A stretch of DNA of 64,000 bases, taken from positions 558,001-622,000 of the forward strand of contig JAPDOI010000211.1 of the NCBI GenBank assembly GCA_029168955.1. The letters are read 5' to 3'. Source of the DNA: Aplectana chamaeleonis (taxonomy: Eukaryota; Nematoda; Chromadorea; Rhabditida; Cosmocercidae). The notes beneath the pieces are model-generated. The model saw only the letters and a program-made list of their open reading frames with translations, searched no databases and was not told the origin of the DNA. The position numbers and the translations under genes are program-made. Position 1 is the stretch's first letter, and each line of letters opens with the position of its first letter. Below, in pieces: positions 42,030-55,557 of this stretch.

Positions 42030-42970
42030 CCTCTGTCTGTGTTTTACTTCACTGTATAGCATCGATTACAGAACTGAATCTTCCCAATGGCACAATGATA
42101 AAACTTATGTAAGAGTAGAAACAGGCATTTCTGCGGACAAGTCGACAAACAAAAACGAATAATGTGGACCATCGGCAATGGAATTTATTTTGAGATGTTG
42201 CAGCTTCTTAAACTCCTCATTGTTACTGCTAATAGTTCAACAGTAAAAAAGTGGTGAATTCTTCTGTTCAGCGGGCCTGAGATCCAACCCTTGAACTCTT
42301 TGTTTTCTTTTCTTTTCTTTTTTTTTTATCTATTTTGTAATTCGAACCATGCGTTGCCGTCATAGTTTTTAAATGATGTTCAGCTTAAATATTAAGGAAA
42401 AATGAGTGAATTCTCCTTTTCACCATCTGCCAAGAAAGAGAAATAATGCGTCAAAACTCACATCAGAAAGCATCGTATAATGAAACTTCTCAACGAATAA
42501 TTGTTTACAGCAATTTTTTATGAATAACCTTTATCAACCTCAATCAATCCAGTCCTGATCAATTAGGCTTAGAGCGTGTCTTTTCCGAAAACCTTTGTTT
42601 TACGCAGTATCTCTTCGTTGATGAATCATTGAATCATTATTCTAATTCCAAAACTTTTTCCTTAATTGTTTATTAAATTTTTTCACCGATCCATTTGTTT
42701 GATTTATCTTTTATTTTCTTGTAGTTTTCGGAACTGTTTCGTTTTGTTTATGTGATAATTTTTCATCAAATATGCACACATTTTATTGAAGACCTCATCT
42801 TTTCTCTTGGCTGGGATCCAGCTAACAGTTTAGCCTTCGTTATTACAGTTTATTACCTGAAGCAATTGAGCCAGTTACGGCACAGAATTTAACGACAATA
42901 GTTCTTGCTATCCTAAACATGTTAAATGTGGTCGCCAAACACCCACCTTACGCTAGTTCAAGGGCTGTAA
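42030..42970. other. AT-rich sequence, no gene seen
   Basis: No long frame, inverted repeat or splice-bounded segment stands out. Confidence 0.4.
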
Positions 42971-42974
42971 CCAC

Positions 42975-43190
42975 TAGAGTGTTGCCCGAATATTCGTTTA
43001 TTCGAATAATATTCGAACATTCGAATATTCGAATAATTCGAATATTCAAAGAAGTGGATTATTCGGGTTATTCGAATAATCGAATATTCAAAGAAGTGGA
43101 ATATTCGTTTATTCGAATATTCGAATATTCAAAGAAGTGAAATATTCGGTTTATTCGAATATTCAGCACGAATAATTTGAACATTCGACA
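42975..43190. mobile_element. AT-rich palindromic MITE, left end
   Basis: TAGAGTGTTGCCCGAATATTCG opens a TTCGAATA array that fades into sequence shared with 11530-11580 (GACAAGATCGCACTC). Confidence 0.6.
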
Positions 43191-43293
43191 AGATCGCACT
43201 CATTTTGCCCTGCTTTTACATTTCAAACATCTTAGCGTAGTGACTACTAATTTCTCACAATTCTTCGGTACCTCATAAATATAAAGTTATTGT

Positions 43294-43565
43294 GCTTATC
43301 TGGGTTAAATTCCATTCCGCAATTGCGTCTCGACACGCTTTGCGGCCGCACGCGCTCGAGTCAATCGAGTTTCCAGCTCCAAAGCCGACACGATATGGCT
43401 TTTTTTGTACAGTTTTCTTCAATTTTGTTTAGTTTCCAGTTTCTAAAACCCACCTAGAGTCAACAGATCCGCAGCTGCGGCGCTGGAAACTCTTCCGACT
43501 CGAAAGCGCGCGGCCGCAAAGCATGTCGAGACGCAATCGCGGACCGGAGTTTGACCCAGATAAGC
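43294..43565. mobile_element. Foldback insertion with CpG-rich arms
   Basis: GCTTATCTGGGTTAAA at the left and TTTGACCCAGATAAGC at the right begin inverted arms of about 55 bp that contain GCGGCCGC. It interrupts the dispersed repeat that is continuous at 11440-11540. Confidence 0.65.
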
Positions 43566-43916
43566 AGAGTATAGCAGGTATTTCCAATATATTAAATGGC
43601 TCGTAGGATTTTGTCAAAACGCTAGAAATGCCCATTTCACCTTTAGTTATAGAGACAATTCTAAATCTTGAGCGGCTCAAAAGTATAGCAACACTTGAGC
43701 AACATGGAAATTTCCTACGATGATGACCAGAATGAGCCATTTTCATGAGTATTTTCATGAAACTGGCTCGAGGTGATGCTATTTGTCTATTTTCCCGGTG
43801 AACTTCACCTGAATTCTGACGCAAAAGCCCAAGTTCTCTCCTTCCATAATGCTGGACGTGGAATTCGATGGTTTCCAGCCACCTAGGACGACTAGCTGGA
43901 TGTATCGTCGATCACT

Positions 43917-44036
43917 GCTCGAGAGATCGCCGCGTCGAACACATGGGGCACGCACGCAAACGAGGAGGTAGTGATAGGATCATCACCTTCTCGCTTGCGT
44001 GCGTGCCACATGTGTTCGACGCGGCGCTCTCTCGAC
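43917..44036. repeat. Strong hairpin
   Basis: Arms of about 48 bp (CTCGAGAGATCGCCGCGTCG and complement) flank a loop of about 25 bases. Pairing is almost perfect. Confidence 0.75.
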
Positions 44037-44486
44037 CAGTAATCCACCATAGTCTCAAGTTCGCGCCAGATCCTGAGCCACTCAACGTCTGTTGTCGCCC
44101 AGACGTCTCATGGAGCTGGGAAGCGAGATATTACACGGCGAGTTCCCAGTGACATGGTGTCGGTCTCAACGACTAACTAAGAATTGTCGCTGAGTTATTT
44201 CGAATTGTCGCTGAGATTGCGGAGTAGGGCACGGATAAGCAGCACTAGGAAGTTCGCCATCGCATAAACCGCGCATAACTCAACTGAACTCAGCTAAGCT
44301 AAACCAAACTAGACCGAAGCAGACCACAAATGTGGCGGCAATTTAGCGGGTATTTTGCGGCTATTTCACGGTGAGCATTATTTGGCGACTATTTCGCAGC
44401 CAGCATCATTTGGCGGCTATTTCGCGACTATTACTCGGGAAAAAGGCATTTTGCCTCTGTTTCGCGGCTATTTCTCGGTCAAAACT

Positions 44487-45576
44487 CACAAGGGAACCAC
44501 AATAAGTCATAGTGATCATTCCAAATGAAATGTATATTTCTAGAACCATTTTTGGACGAAAAGTCCGATTACGCCCATCGCAGCTGCCTAGACCCACTCT
44601 GAAAAAAGTTATGAGCGTTTTTTAAAGCTTCGCGGCAAGGTAAGGGAATTATGGAATTTATGGAATTTTTAGGGTGTTTTAAATTTTTTTCCTGATTTTG
44701 CTGAAAACATGTATGTAGGGATCTGGGGTGCTGAACACGAATCTGGGGTTCGCATCTAGAAATTTTAAGGTTTACTGTAGGTTACGGTAGGTAACATGTC
44801 ATTTAGGAGGCAAAACCTATCTCAATAGTCCGATAATCGACAAATGGACATCGAATTCGTATTCAGCACCCCAAATAACCCCCACATAGAAACTTTGAGA
44901 CAAATCTGAGACTTTGACCAAACTACCGTATACCCACCGTAATCTACCGTAAGCTGTCGGAAATCGATAAACTGACATCAGATTCGTGTTCAGCACTCCA
45001 AATAACCCCCAGAGAAATAATTTGAGAATGGTCTATAGTAGCACTTCAGAAATTGTCAAAAGTCGCGATTTGCCGTAAAATTCTCCCCCGATGGGAAGCT
45101 GTGAACGAATACAGTCGAAAACTTCGGAAAGTCAATGGCAAATAAATCTCAGATTTGTGATCAGCACCCCCAAATAGCCCCCTTGAGCAATTTTTAAGTC
45201 AAATCTGGAATATTTTTCTAAAACGCTTCGAGAGCCCTCTTAATTGGTATAAATAAACACCCAACCGAAAATCCGTACAAGTCCATAACGCTATTCATCT
45301 GCGCAAAGTTTGGAAATTGTTTCTTCGACCAAACTTTGCTTAGTGGGGTAGTATTGGGCGCTGAACACGATTATGAGGTCCGTTTCCGGATTTTCGTAAG
45401 AATAATGCGCTTTTTGGAGAGTACAATAAGTACGAAAATCAGAGAAAAAATGCCTGTAACTTTTTTCAGAGTGGGTGGCAGCTGCGATGGGCATATTCGG
45501 ACTTTTCGTCCGAAAATGGTTCTAGAAAAGTACATTTCATTTGGAATGGTCACTATGACTTATTGTGGTTCCCTTG
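44487..45576. mobile_element. Foldback element with internal degenerate repeats
   Basis: Ends ACAAGGGAACCACAATAAGT and complement, arms about 130 bp. The interior repeats the word GGTGCTGAACACGAATCTG in both orientations at roughly 100-150 bp spacing. The region 53000-53570 is an inverted partial relative. Confidence 0.7.
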
Positions 45577-46048
45577 TCAGAGTACACGCTCGCAAACGTG
45601 GTTGAGATAACCACGGAAATATAATGGTATGGCTCAGAACACAACGCCTACGCATTTTGAAGCGTCAAAAACGACCCACAATGACGCTACACGTGTGAGA
45701 AGTTGGCCCCGCCCCCGTATCTGCCCGCCCTTGCATTTGCGTCCTCCTCTAAAAAAGGGGTTCTGGGCTATTCCCACCATCGGCGACGCTTATGGGTGGT
45801 ACAATGAGTACAATAAGTGAGCTATACACATCGACAATGGTGGGAATGGCCCAGCACTCCTGTTTGGGGGAGGACGCAAATACGGGGGCGGGCTGATACA
45901 GGTGCGGGGCCGACTCCTCAGTCGTGTAGCGTCACTTGTGGTCGTTTTTGACGCTTCAGAATGCGTAGGCGTTGTATTCTGAGCCATGCCATTCAACTTC
46001 CGTAGTTAGTATCTCAACCATGCTTGCAATCGTGTATGCTGCCTTTAA
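45577..46048. mobile_element. Palindromic TTAA-type MITE
   Basis: Its two halves (45590-45790 and 45830-46035) are inverted copies around a centre near 45815. The right end is CGTGTATGCTGCCTTTAA. The left end abuts, and is perhaps trimmed by, the foldback ending at 45576. Confidence 0.72.
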
Positions 46049-46065
46049 GTGATAAGAGTGCAGCC

Positions 46066-46088
46066 GGTTCAATTACCCAAGTATGCAG
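46066..46088 (+). other. Second SL1-like sequence
   Basis: GGTTCAATTACCCAAGTATG differs from SL1 at only a few positions and lies 18 bp after a TTAA MITE. CpG-rich sequence follows, not an SL RNA body. Confidence 0.38.
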
Positions 46089-46169
46089 TACATGGGCCCC
46101 GCCCAGCATCTGGATGCCCTGCCCATCCGGTGGCGGCCTCAGTGGAGGTTGGGCGACCTAGCCGCGACG

Positions 46170-46290
46170 CGTGGGTCTACCGACTACGCTTCGTGACGGT
46201 GTGTCGACCGCGACGCGTGTCGGTTTGCCGACCGCGACGCGTGTCGGTGTGCCGACCGCGATGCGTGTAGGTGTGCTGACCGCGATGCGT
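46170..46290. repeat. GACCGCGACGCGTGTCGGT minisatellite
   Basis: Four to five copies of a 24-bp CpG-rich unit end just before the large palindrome. A single related unit sits at its other end (49758-49785). Confidence 0.85.
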
Positions 46291-47962
46291 ACAATACCCA
46301 CCCTAAGTTTTGGTAAAAAAGCGAAAAAAACGCGGAAAATCGCTTTTTTCGTCTTTTGATCATAACTCTCTTCAAAGTGGACGATTTTCAAACTTGAAGA
46401 CACTTTTGGAATCAGCACCGATCCTTCTTCCTTTTCGATCGATACATGGCTTACCCTGAAACAAGGCATATAGGGTTGACACAATCAATCGAGAGGGTGA
46501 AAAGTGGGTCAAATGTGGGACTGGGTGTACTCTAGTTTATTTGAATTTTCGACTTTTTTTCATTTTACAAACTTGAAACTTTTTGGTTCCCAACTATTTT
46601 GGCTTTTCTACTGGTATTTAATACTCATTTTAATTTGGTTTATTTGATTTTTATATGAGTTTTCACTGTAATTTGAATGCTTATATTATTCAATTTGATC
46701 AATATAACTATCGCTTTATCTGGAAAATGGCTTTAATAACAATAAAAATATTATTCGGATATGAATCGCTTCAACTGTGACTTCAGACAAACAATTCATA
46801 ACACTAAAAACCTCTAGTCAACTTGAAGACACTTTTGGAATCAGCATCGATCCCTCTTTCTTCTCGATCAATACCTGGCTTACTCTGAAACAAGGCATAT
46901 AGGGTTGACACAATCAATCGAGTGGGTGAAAAGTGGGTCAATATGAGCTGCTGAAATGTGGGACTGAGTGTACTCTAGTTTATTTGAATTTTCGACTTTT
47001 TTCATTTTACAAACTTTATTTTTTTTATTTTTATTTTTTTCTGGATTTAATCTCACTTCTCCTCTGGGTATTATTTATTAACTACTCATTTAGTTACTTG
47101 CTTGAAACTTTTTGGTTCTTAACTATTTTGGCTTTTCTACTGGTATTTAATACTCATTTTAATTTGGTTTATTTGACTTTTATATGAATTTTCACTGTAA
47201 TACTGAACGAAAATACCATTCGTCGCCCTGTTTTTTAGAATGTTCTCAAGTTTGTGAAAACAGTTATTTTTTGGAATAGGTATGACATATTTCGCCCTTT
47301 CACGAAGTTGAATTTTTATAGGAATGTGGAGAGAACCCTCTGTACTATCTTTGTTGTTGCAGGAAAGAATTTCTTACAGTACTCGCTTTTAAAATCTCCT
47401 TGCAATTGGTGAGTGAATAATTGGTCGCAGACCACCCAGCTGCCAGGGCGCGCGGCCGCGGCGCGTCACCGTACTGATGTATCCACTTAGCGAAAGTTGT
47501 GACTCAACCAATTGACCGCTCTTCGACAAATGCGGGCATAAATTGATTAAATACGGGTAATCGGATTGGAATATGGAATTTTTCATTTTCTCAATTTTAT
47601 AAAAGTCACATTTTCATCGAAATGTGGAGAGGACCCTCTGTACTATCTTTGTTGTTGCAGGAAAGAATTTCTTACAGTACTCGCTTTTAAAATCTCCTTG
47701 CCATTGGTGAGTGAATAATTGGTCGCAGACCACTCAGCTGCCATGGCGCGCGGCCGCGGCGCGTCACCGCACTGATGTATCCAAGTTGTGACTCATCCAA
47801 TTGACCGCTCTTCGACAAATGCAGAGAGCAATCATTCATTACAAGGAATAGTGATGGATCCTCGCTATGTTTTCTCGCGCTTGTACCCTCGAATACAGCT
47901 GTTCGAAGAAAGATTATCAGGAACGTTTATTCAACTAACAATCAGATGAGTTGTGTGAACAC

Positions 47963-48113
<151 letters not shown>

Positions 48114-48315
48114 TTTCTTGTTGGGAAACTCCCAGGTTTCAAAATACTGCAAACATAATGGTCAAACTGAACACTGATTTCAGATGTGGTGTTTTAAGAG
48201 CGAATATGCTTAGGCAAATTCGCTGTTTTTTTCTTTCTAATCACGACATTTAAGACATTTTTTGCCGTTGATTGCTCCGTAAAGCACTGCTACGTGAAAT
48301 CTTCTTGCTGAGGTT

Positions 48316-48657
48316 TTCCGTCTTCGTTCAAGGGCCAAACATCCCGCCAAGCTCCATCTTTGGGGCGGTATATCCATAAGGGGAGCAACAGAATTGGCAA
48401 TCTTTCCCGGCGAAAGCAGGATGATTAGTGAGATGTACTGCCAGATTCTTGAACGCTGCTACCTCCCATTTCAGCAGCAGATTTATAATGGTAACGCTTT
48501 TCGAGTTTTTAAACAAAACCACCTCCGGAAATGATTGGATGCCAGTTTAGGATACGGTGTACTGGTGCAAGACAACGCCCCAGCTCACAAGAGCGCCTTC
48601 ACAGTCGGGCACTTGGCAACTTGGGGAGTGAACGTTTTGGACTGGCCTTTTATAAAA
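48316..48657 (+). pseudogene. Tc1-like transposase remnant
   Basis: In one frame the sequence reads LHLWGGISIRGATELAIFPG, then ILERCYLPF, then VLVQDNAPAHKSAFTVGHLA and TWGVNVLDWP. These are hallmarks of the Tc1 DDE domain, with the second catalytic Asp in QDNAPAHK. There is one in-frame TGA at 48532. The frame is cut at 48650, where the right palindrome arm begins, just before the expected SPDLNPIE motif. Confidence 0.82.
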
Positions 48658-50032
48658 TTGAGAAAATGAAAAATAACATATTCCAATCAGATTACCCGTA
48701 TTTAATCAACTTATGCCCGCATTTGTCGAAGAGCGGTCAATTGGTTGAGTCACAACTTCCGCTAGGTGGATACATCAGTGCGGTGACGCGCCGCGGCCGC
48801 GCGCCCTGGCAGCTGGGTGGTCTGCGACCAATTATTCACTCACCGATTGCAAGGAGATTTCAAAAGCGAGTACTGTAAGAAATTCTTTCCTGCAACCACA
48901 AAGATAGTACAGAGGGTTCTCTCCACATTCCTATAAAAATTCAATTTCGTGAAAGGGCGAAATATGTCATACCTATTCCAAAAAATAACTGGTTTCACAA
49001 ACTTGAGAACATTCTAGAAAACAGGGCGACGAATCGTATTTTCGGATTTTGAAAATGACAACTCCAAGAAATTTTCAGTATTGACACAAACAATTGAAAC
49101 GTGAATTTGCTCCTACATCGAAGACTAGAGGTTTTTAGTGTTATGAATTGTTTGTCTGAAGTCACAGTTGAAACGATTCATATCCGAATAATATTTTTAT
49201 TGTTATCAAAACCATTTTTCAGATAAAGCGATAGTTATATTGATCAGATTGAATGATATAAGTATTCAAATTACTGTGAAAATTCGTATAAAATCAAATA
49301 AACCAAATTCAAATGAGTATTAAATACCAGTAGAAAAGCCAAAATAGTTAAGAACCAAAAAGTTTCAAGCAAGTAACTAAATGAGTAGTTAATAAATAAT
49401 ACCCAGAGAAGTGAGATTAAATTTAGAAAAAAATAAAAATATAAAAAAAATAAAGTTTGTAAAATGAAAAAAAGTCGAAAATTAAAATAAACTAGAGTAC
49501 ACTCAGTCCCACATTTCAGCAGCTCATATTGACCCACTTTTCACCCACTCGATTGATTGTGTCAACCCTATATGCCTTGTTTCAGAGTAAGCCAGGTATT
49601 GATCGAGAAGAAAGAGGGATCGATGCTGATTCCAAAAGTGTTTCCAAGTTTGAAAATCGTCCACGTTGAAGAGAGTTATGATCAAAAGACGAAAAAAGCG
49701 ATTTTCCGCGTTTTTTTCGCCTTTTTACCAAAACTTAGGGTGGGTAATGTATTGATGCGCCGGGCGCGACGCGGGTCGGTGCAAAGTAATTCCTAAGCCA
49801 CATAAAAGTCTTGCTGGATGTGAACCGCTGCTAAATAGGCCGCTAAACGTGACAGGTCAAAATGTCAACAGACCGACAACAGGAGGACGTCGCTGGGCAA
49901 CGTGCAGTTGTCAGGCTTACAATGCGAGCGATTTGAGTTGTCAAGAGGGTGCAGTTTATGAGATGACAACTTCTCAACCTGTTGTCGACGCCCCAGTTTG
50001 CCCGAGTGGATTGGATGGGATAGTACGCAATA

Positions 50033-50250
50033 GTGTCCCCAAATATGCGTTTATTCGAATAATATTCGAATATTCGAATAATTCGAATATTCGAATATTC
50101 AAGGAAGTGGATTATTCGGGTTATTCGAATAATCGAATATTCAAAGAAGCGAAATATTCGTTTATTCGAATAATCGAATATTCGAAGAAGTGAAATATTC
50201 GAATTATTCGTTTATTCGAATATTCAAAAAAAATTCGTTCCAACACTCTA
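50033..50250. mobile_element. AT-rich palindromic MITE
   Basis: AGTGTCCCC at the left and CCAACACTCTA at the right bound TTCGAATA palindromes. It is inserted in the repeat shared with 11800-12000. Confidence 0.6.
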
Positions 50251-50404
50251 GTAACCACATGCCCATCTAGATCTGCTAGCGTGCTTCGTTTTTCTGCGCT
50301 ATAGCTCTCGTACTGGATGCAGGGCGAGAGGCATGCGGCGAGGAGAGTGCGCGACGACGGTGGGGAAACGCCTAGCCACGCATGTTCACTTGTGAGTTAT
50401 CCTT

Positions 50405-50835
50405 TGACCCATGCTGATAGCATTGACTGATTGCTGAAAAGATTCACAGCCCCCAGGGGAAGTAACCTCATGATAAATTTTGATATCATCAGCAAAAGCA
50501 CTGAACCCGGTGCCGAATAAGAGTGATCAAATTCGCGATTTCATACGGGTAGATGTTGAAAAGGATGGGAGAAAGTACTCCTCCCTTGTGGGACTCCGCT
50601 ATGAACGGGACGCGGACTTGAAAACGACGAGTTAACGCGGACAGAAAACGTCCTATCAGTCAAAAATTACGAAATCCATGAGACAATTCGCGGATGGATA
50701 CCAACAAGTGGAAGTTTTTGCAACAATTTATCATGGGGAACCTTATCGAAAGCCTTGGTGAAGTCAAAATAAACAACGTCCACATTGTTTCCTTGATCGA
50801 GTCCACATTTTGTACACCAAAGTGTGATGCTAAAC
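50405..50835 (-). pseudogene. Non-LTR reverse transcriptase core remnant (minus strand)
   Basis: Minus-strand translation shows, across frameshifts and stops, YFDFTKAFDKVPHDKLLQKL, then GVPQG, then an FADDIKIY-like box: the A, B and C catalytic motifs of reverse transcriptase in the right order. Stops after VSWIS and frame changes near the B motif show it is dead. It belongs to the CR1/Jockey-like group and could be the core lacking in the C-terminal fragments elsewhere in the window. Confidence 0.65.
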
Positions 50836-51289
50836 CACCATTGCAAGGTTTAGAGCTGCATATTTCGGTCAGAACTGAATCACTCGAGATTTATTCGAAT
50901 GAAAAATCTAAATTTAAAATGTTGTTCTGATACTGCTTAGGTAACTTCTTAAATAATATACTTTAAATCCGACTGCTGCAACTACCGATTATCGAAAAAA
51001 AGATCAGCACTTGAAAGTTCGAAAGCTTTCAAAATTTACTAACTTGAAAATCCCATGTTTTGGTATGTTCGTTATTTCGAGAATATGAAAATTGAAAAAA
51101 ACGAGTTTACTATCCCAGAAATCGGTGGAATACATTATAATTGATAACCAGCTAGAAGAATGGAGAAAAAAAGAAAAAAACCACAGAGGACCCACACGAA
51201 AAGAAAAGAACGAAAACAGCAGTCGCAACATTTGAAGAATGTGGTGTAAAGAGGGTTCTGAAGCGACGTCCTGAATTCTTGGGAAATTT

Positions 51290-51545
51290 TCGACATATTC
51301 GAAACATATTCTCAATTTCGGAAGACGTCGTCGAGAAATCTGCCCGAATTGTCGGCAAACACTCGTTCTCCGGAAATCTCGGCAACTTTCTTTGAAATTC
51401 TGAACAAATCTGCCGCAATTCTCGACAAATACTGCGAATCTCGGAATTCTCGACAACTTCTATCAACTTTCTGAACAACTTCTCGATTGTCGACCGATTC
51501 TCGACAACTATTCGTCCGATTCTGGACAACTCGTTTTACCTGAGG
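51290..51545. repeat. Degenerate ATTCTCGACAACT repeat
   Basis: About a dozen imperfect copies of an ATTCTCGACAA(A/C)T-like word. Overlapping minus-strand frames are repeat-driven. Confidence 0.6.
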
Positions 51546-51559
51546 TACTCCTTGCACTG

Positions 51560-53000
51560 ACATATGTATTGAGCTTCTTATAGAGTAATCGAGCTTTTTG
51601 TGCCTGGGAAAAGGAAAGTTCGATGAACATTTGTCACTTCATCGTACTCATAATTTTTGAGCGTTGCTCGCACTTTTTGCTCTGGCCAACTGTAAGGTTT
51701 TGAAAATTCAGTGAAAGAAGCATAGATCACTCAAAAAATGTATAAAAAAGCTTAAATGTTTTGAAAAATTTCGTTTAGTGTACGCCCTTTATTGATTTTT
51801 GAAAATTTTCTGTTTTCTGCCCATTTTTGGAGATTTTTTTCTGTTTTCTGTCAAATTAGAGTTTCTGTTTTCTGTTTCCGAAAATATTTTTTCCGCACAT
51901 CCCTGATCGGGAGTATAGTAAGAATTTTTTAAAAAGAGATCGAACGAACGAATTTCGAATGAATCGTTGATTTTGCATTTTGAACGAACGAATGTTGAAT
52001 AAATTCAGTATTGAATATCTATATCTTGAATAAACAATAATAATAAATTAATAATAATCCAAAAGATCTTGCAATCTTGTGTACACTGAAAGTTTTTGTT
52101 TTCGTGTGGACGCCTCTTGGCATAGTACTAGTGTCCCTCGTTCTTTTGCTATAAAGGAGGGCATCAGACGCTATTACATAATGGCCAGGTTGTTCTAGCT
52201 TCCATTAATCGCTCTTACTCCATACCTTACACTATGACCCGTATTTGATGCGCACCGTTTTCACCGAGTGGTATACTGGTGACATTTCATGGATAACATT
52301 CATTTTATGGTGGATATAAATGAGAACTACAGTAAATGCACTACTATATTGCCACAAATTTTGTTGTGAACCAAGCCCAGAGACCTATTAGTGGCGGAAG
52401 GGCCGAATACGCACCAAGGATCCCACATGGTAGGGCGGCATTTGCAGCTACTATTCTATGCCGCTGAACACTTAATACAAGGCATACAAGGTGAAGAGTT
52501 TTTTTTTTCAACTCTCACCCAAATCTCTACTAACAATGAAGCTTGATCTTCCTGGGATGTCACCTTTAACTTCTTGGTGGAAACCGTGCTACCCTCAGAT
52601 CGCGTCTAGTTCCCAATAACTACATAATGTTAGGATCTTCTTCAGATTGGAAGCTTCTGAGCAGTTTTCAAAGCGCGACAACCGTTCAGATTAACGTAAT
52701 TCGTCTCGTGTGCTTCTTTTAATATTTCTACTCATAACTATGCATATTTTTAATATAAGCAGTCGTTCCGTTTCCCGTTGGTTTTCGTAAAATGTGCATG
52801 TTCTTCTCGACTGGAATGAATAAATGAAATGAAATTCGTGAATTTTTTTTTATTTAGAATGAACGAATTTCCAAAAAAAATGTACGAGTACGAATTTTCG
52901 GTTCAGCGTTCAGTTATATCAATTACGGGGTCCAGAGAGGGTTGAAGAAAAATATTCCAGATTCGACTTAAATTTCGCCCGGGGAGAGTTATTTGGGGGT
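51560..53000. other. AT-rich sequence, no gene seen
   Basis: It includes a hAT-like end (51780-51905), GAACGAATTTCGAATGAA-like repeats (51940-52010 and 52855-52920) and an AATAAATGAAATGAAA tail-like word at about 52818 that may close a decayed retroelement. Confidence 0.35.
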
Positions 53001-53570
53001 GCTGATCACGAATCTGAGGTTTATTTGCCGTTGTTCCAAAGCTTGTGACTAAATTTATTCACAGCTTCCAACCGGCAGAAAAACATTTGACGGCAAAATC
53101 GACTTTTGACGAATATCGTGATGGGACGACAGATGTGGCTCAAATCGTTCTGCTGGGCATATTTGGAGTGCTGAACACGATTCTGATGTCAGTTTATCGA
53201 CTTTTGACAGCTCACGGTGGATATACGGTAGTTTGGTCAAAGTCTCAGATTTGTCACAAAGTTTCTATGTGGGGGTTATTTGTGGTGCTGAATGCGAATT
53301 CTATGTCCATTTGCCGATTCTCGGATTACTAAGGTCGGTTTTGCCTCCTAAATGGCATGTTACCTACCGTAACCAACAGCGAACCTTGAAAATTTCGACA
53401 AGCGAACCCCAGATTCGTGTTCAGCACCCCAGATTACCCATACATACATGTTTTTTTAGCAAAATTCGAAAAAAAAAATACAAAAAAATTATATGGGCCT
53501 CGAAGCTTTGAAAACGCTCTTAACTTCTCTCAGAGTGTGTCTAGGCAGCTGCGATGGGTATTTTCGTATT
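53000..53570. repeat. Partial relative of the 44487 foldback
   Basis: It shares GTGCTGAACACGATTCTGA-type words, TACCTACCGTAACC and the CAGCTGCGATGGG end with 44590-45200, in reverse. Confidence 0.65.
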
Positions 53571-54166
53571 TCGCGTTCAATCCGACTTTCCAGTCAGATC
53601 CTTCATCTCCTTTCATGAATCCAGTGAAAAATTGGAGAGTTCTGAAGGGATAGTATAGGGAAACATAGGGAGCTGCAGACAATACGGCTGAGGTTGTCTA
53701 GACCTAAGGGTTTACCTTCTATGGGTTCGGCCACTTGTCTCTGATAGTAAATTTGTCACAAGTCGAGATTCACTTTTTTTGTTTTCTGTCAAGTTTTGTC
53801 TGTTTTTACAGGAAGCAGAAAAAAGTGGTGAAAACGGGCAGAAAACAGAAAATTCCACACATCCCTGGTGGGAACGTTTCTTTTTTGACCCTGTTGTCCT
53901 GTCGAAGAATGTGCAATTCCCTCAGAAATTTTCTTCTGATTAACCCATATAGAATGATGCTGTGGGTTATGCTAATTCGGATACACTGCAAGATCTGAAT
54001 CTAATGTTTTGCTAAATTTTTATCGCAGTCTCAATGTAATGAAAATAAAAAAACCCGTGTTGAAATTAAAGTACTGGACAGAAAGATATCACTTTTTGGT
54101 TTCTCACGAATAACTTCAATGTACATAACTTGGCTTAGGCTTAGCGAAAATTGATGAAACTTTAGT

Positions 54167-54483
54167 ATGAGCTATTTCTTCTATTTTGAGCCGCCACGAG
54201 GTTGTTATGGATCTTTATTTTTCTGGCTAACGCTGTTTCGGCGTCCCTTGAGTCAGATCCAGTCAATTTGGTCAGGCTCAGTTACAAACACCGCGTACGT
54301 ACCAACCGAAGTTGTGATCACAACTTCGGTTGAACGCGTACGCGGTGTTTGAGCGTGCAATTTTGTTAAATTGACTGGATCACTTTAAGGCTCTGAAGAA
54401 GGCGTCAGACGCCGAAACGCGTTAGCCAGAAAAATAAAGATCCATAACAACCTCGTGGCGGCTCAAAATAGAAGAAATAGCTC
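54167..54483. mobile_element. Foldback MITE nested in the Tc1-like element
   Basis: TGAGCTATTTCTTCTATTTT and complement are the ends, and the centre is an almost perfect palindrome around ACCGAAGTTGTGATCACAAC. Confidence 0.8.
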
Positions 54484-55076
54484 ATTACAACAAAATGCCG
54501 AGGTTTAAGGACAGTCGGGCGTATACGAAACTGCAGTATGTTATGGGGCAGCAAAACTCTTGCTTTACACATACACAAGATTAGGTTTTGAGAGTGCAGT
54601 CTTCAAATATGAAATTTATTTATGATTTCGCGGTAATATTTAAAATTAGGACTATTCCCTAAGAAAATGGCCATGACAAATTCAAACCCGTAGCAGTTGT
54701 TCGCCATAGGAAGGTCTTCGGAACCGTTGTATAACCTTGTCAAAAATTAATCTCTATCGAATTTTTTAAAACAAATTCAAAATAAATTTATGCGATATTG
54801 CACCTATTAAATACCTCTCTTTCTAATTTGTTCAATTTTCGGTCCTCAGGAAAATTCTGATAGAGAATATTTTCTCCCAAAGCTAAACTACGGTTCAAAA
54901 GATCTTCTAATGGCAAAAAACTGCTACGGGTTTGGAATTGTGATAGCCATGTTTTGGGGTTTTGAACAGTTCTAATTCTAAATATTATCACGAAATCATA
55001 AATAAATTCCATATATAAAAGCTGCACCATCAAAGCCTAATCTTGTGTATGTGTAAAGCAAGAGTTGTGATGCCCC

Positions 55077-55557
55077 TTAAAGGCAGTGTTCACGAAGATT
55101 TTCGTTCCCGAGTTTTCCACTCAAAACAAAGCCTTGGCTACCGAGTGTTACAGAAATTGGCGAGAAACGCACTAAAACGATATAGTTCAGTGACATTAAT
55201 CTCTGGCCTGGACTAGTTGTCCAGTTGTATGAACATGTTCACGGTGGTTGTCACCGGTGAAAATGGGATCAATCGAAAATGGAAGAATATTCCAGGCAAA
55301 ATAGTACTAGGTAGGGTCCGAAGAAGACAACGGAGCAACAGAAAGCAAGTATTTGTAAAGGACGGGCCCACAAATGATTTCATTGTCACAACGAACAGTT
55401 CCTGTGAGAGTAAAGAGGTGGGGTGAGAGTAAAGAATTTCGTGACCTTCTGGTGCGTTTCTCTCGATTCCTTCATCATGTTTGTTCAACCCGGGGGCCAA
55501 ACAATCGATTTAGCTATTAATCTCAAAATCGAAGATTATCGTGAACACTGCCTTTAA
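55077..55557. mobile_element. TTAA-flanked MITE (family B)
   Basis: Perfect TTAA flanks and standard inverted ends enclose a family B interior. It is nested in a Tc1-like long-TIR element. Confidence 0.86.

Noticed and set aside
51004..51563. Overlapping minus-strand frames of 83-150 codons
   Set aside because: They follow the ATTCTCGACAACT repeat in three registers.
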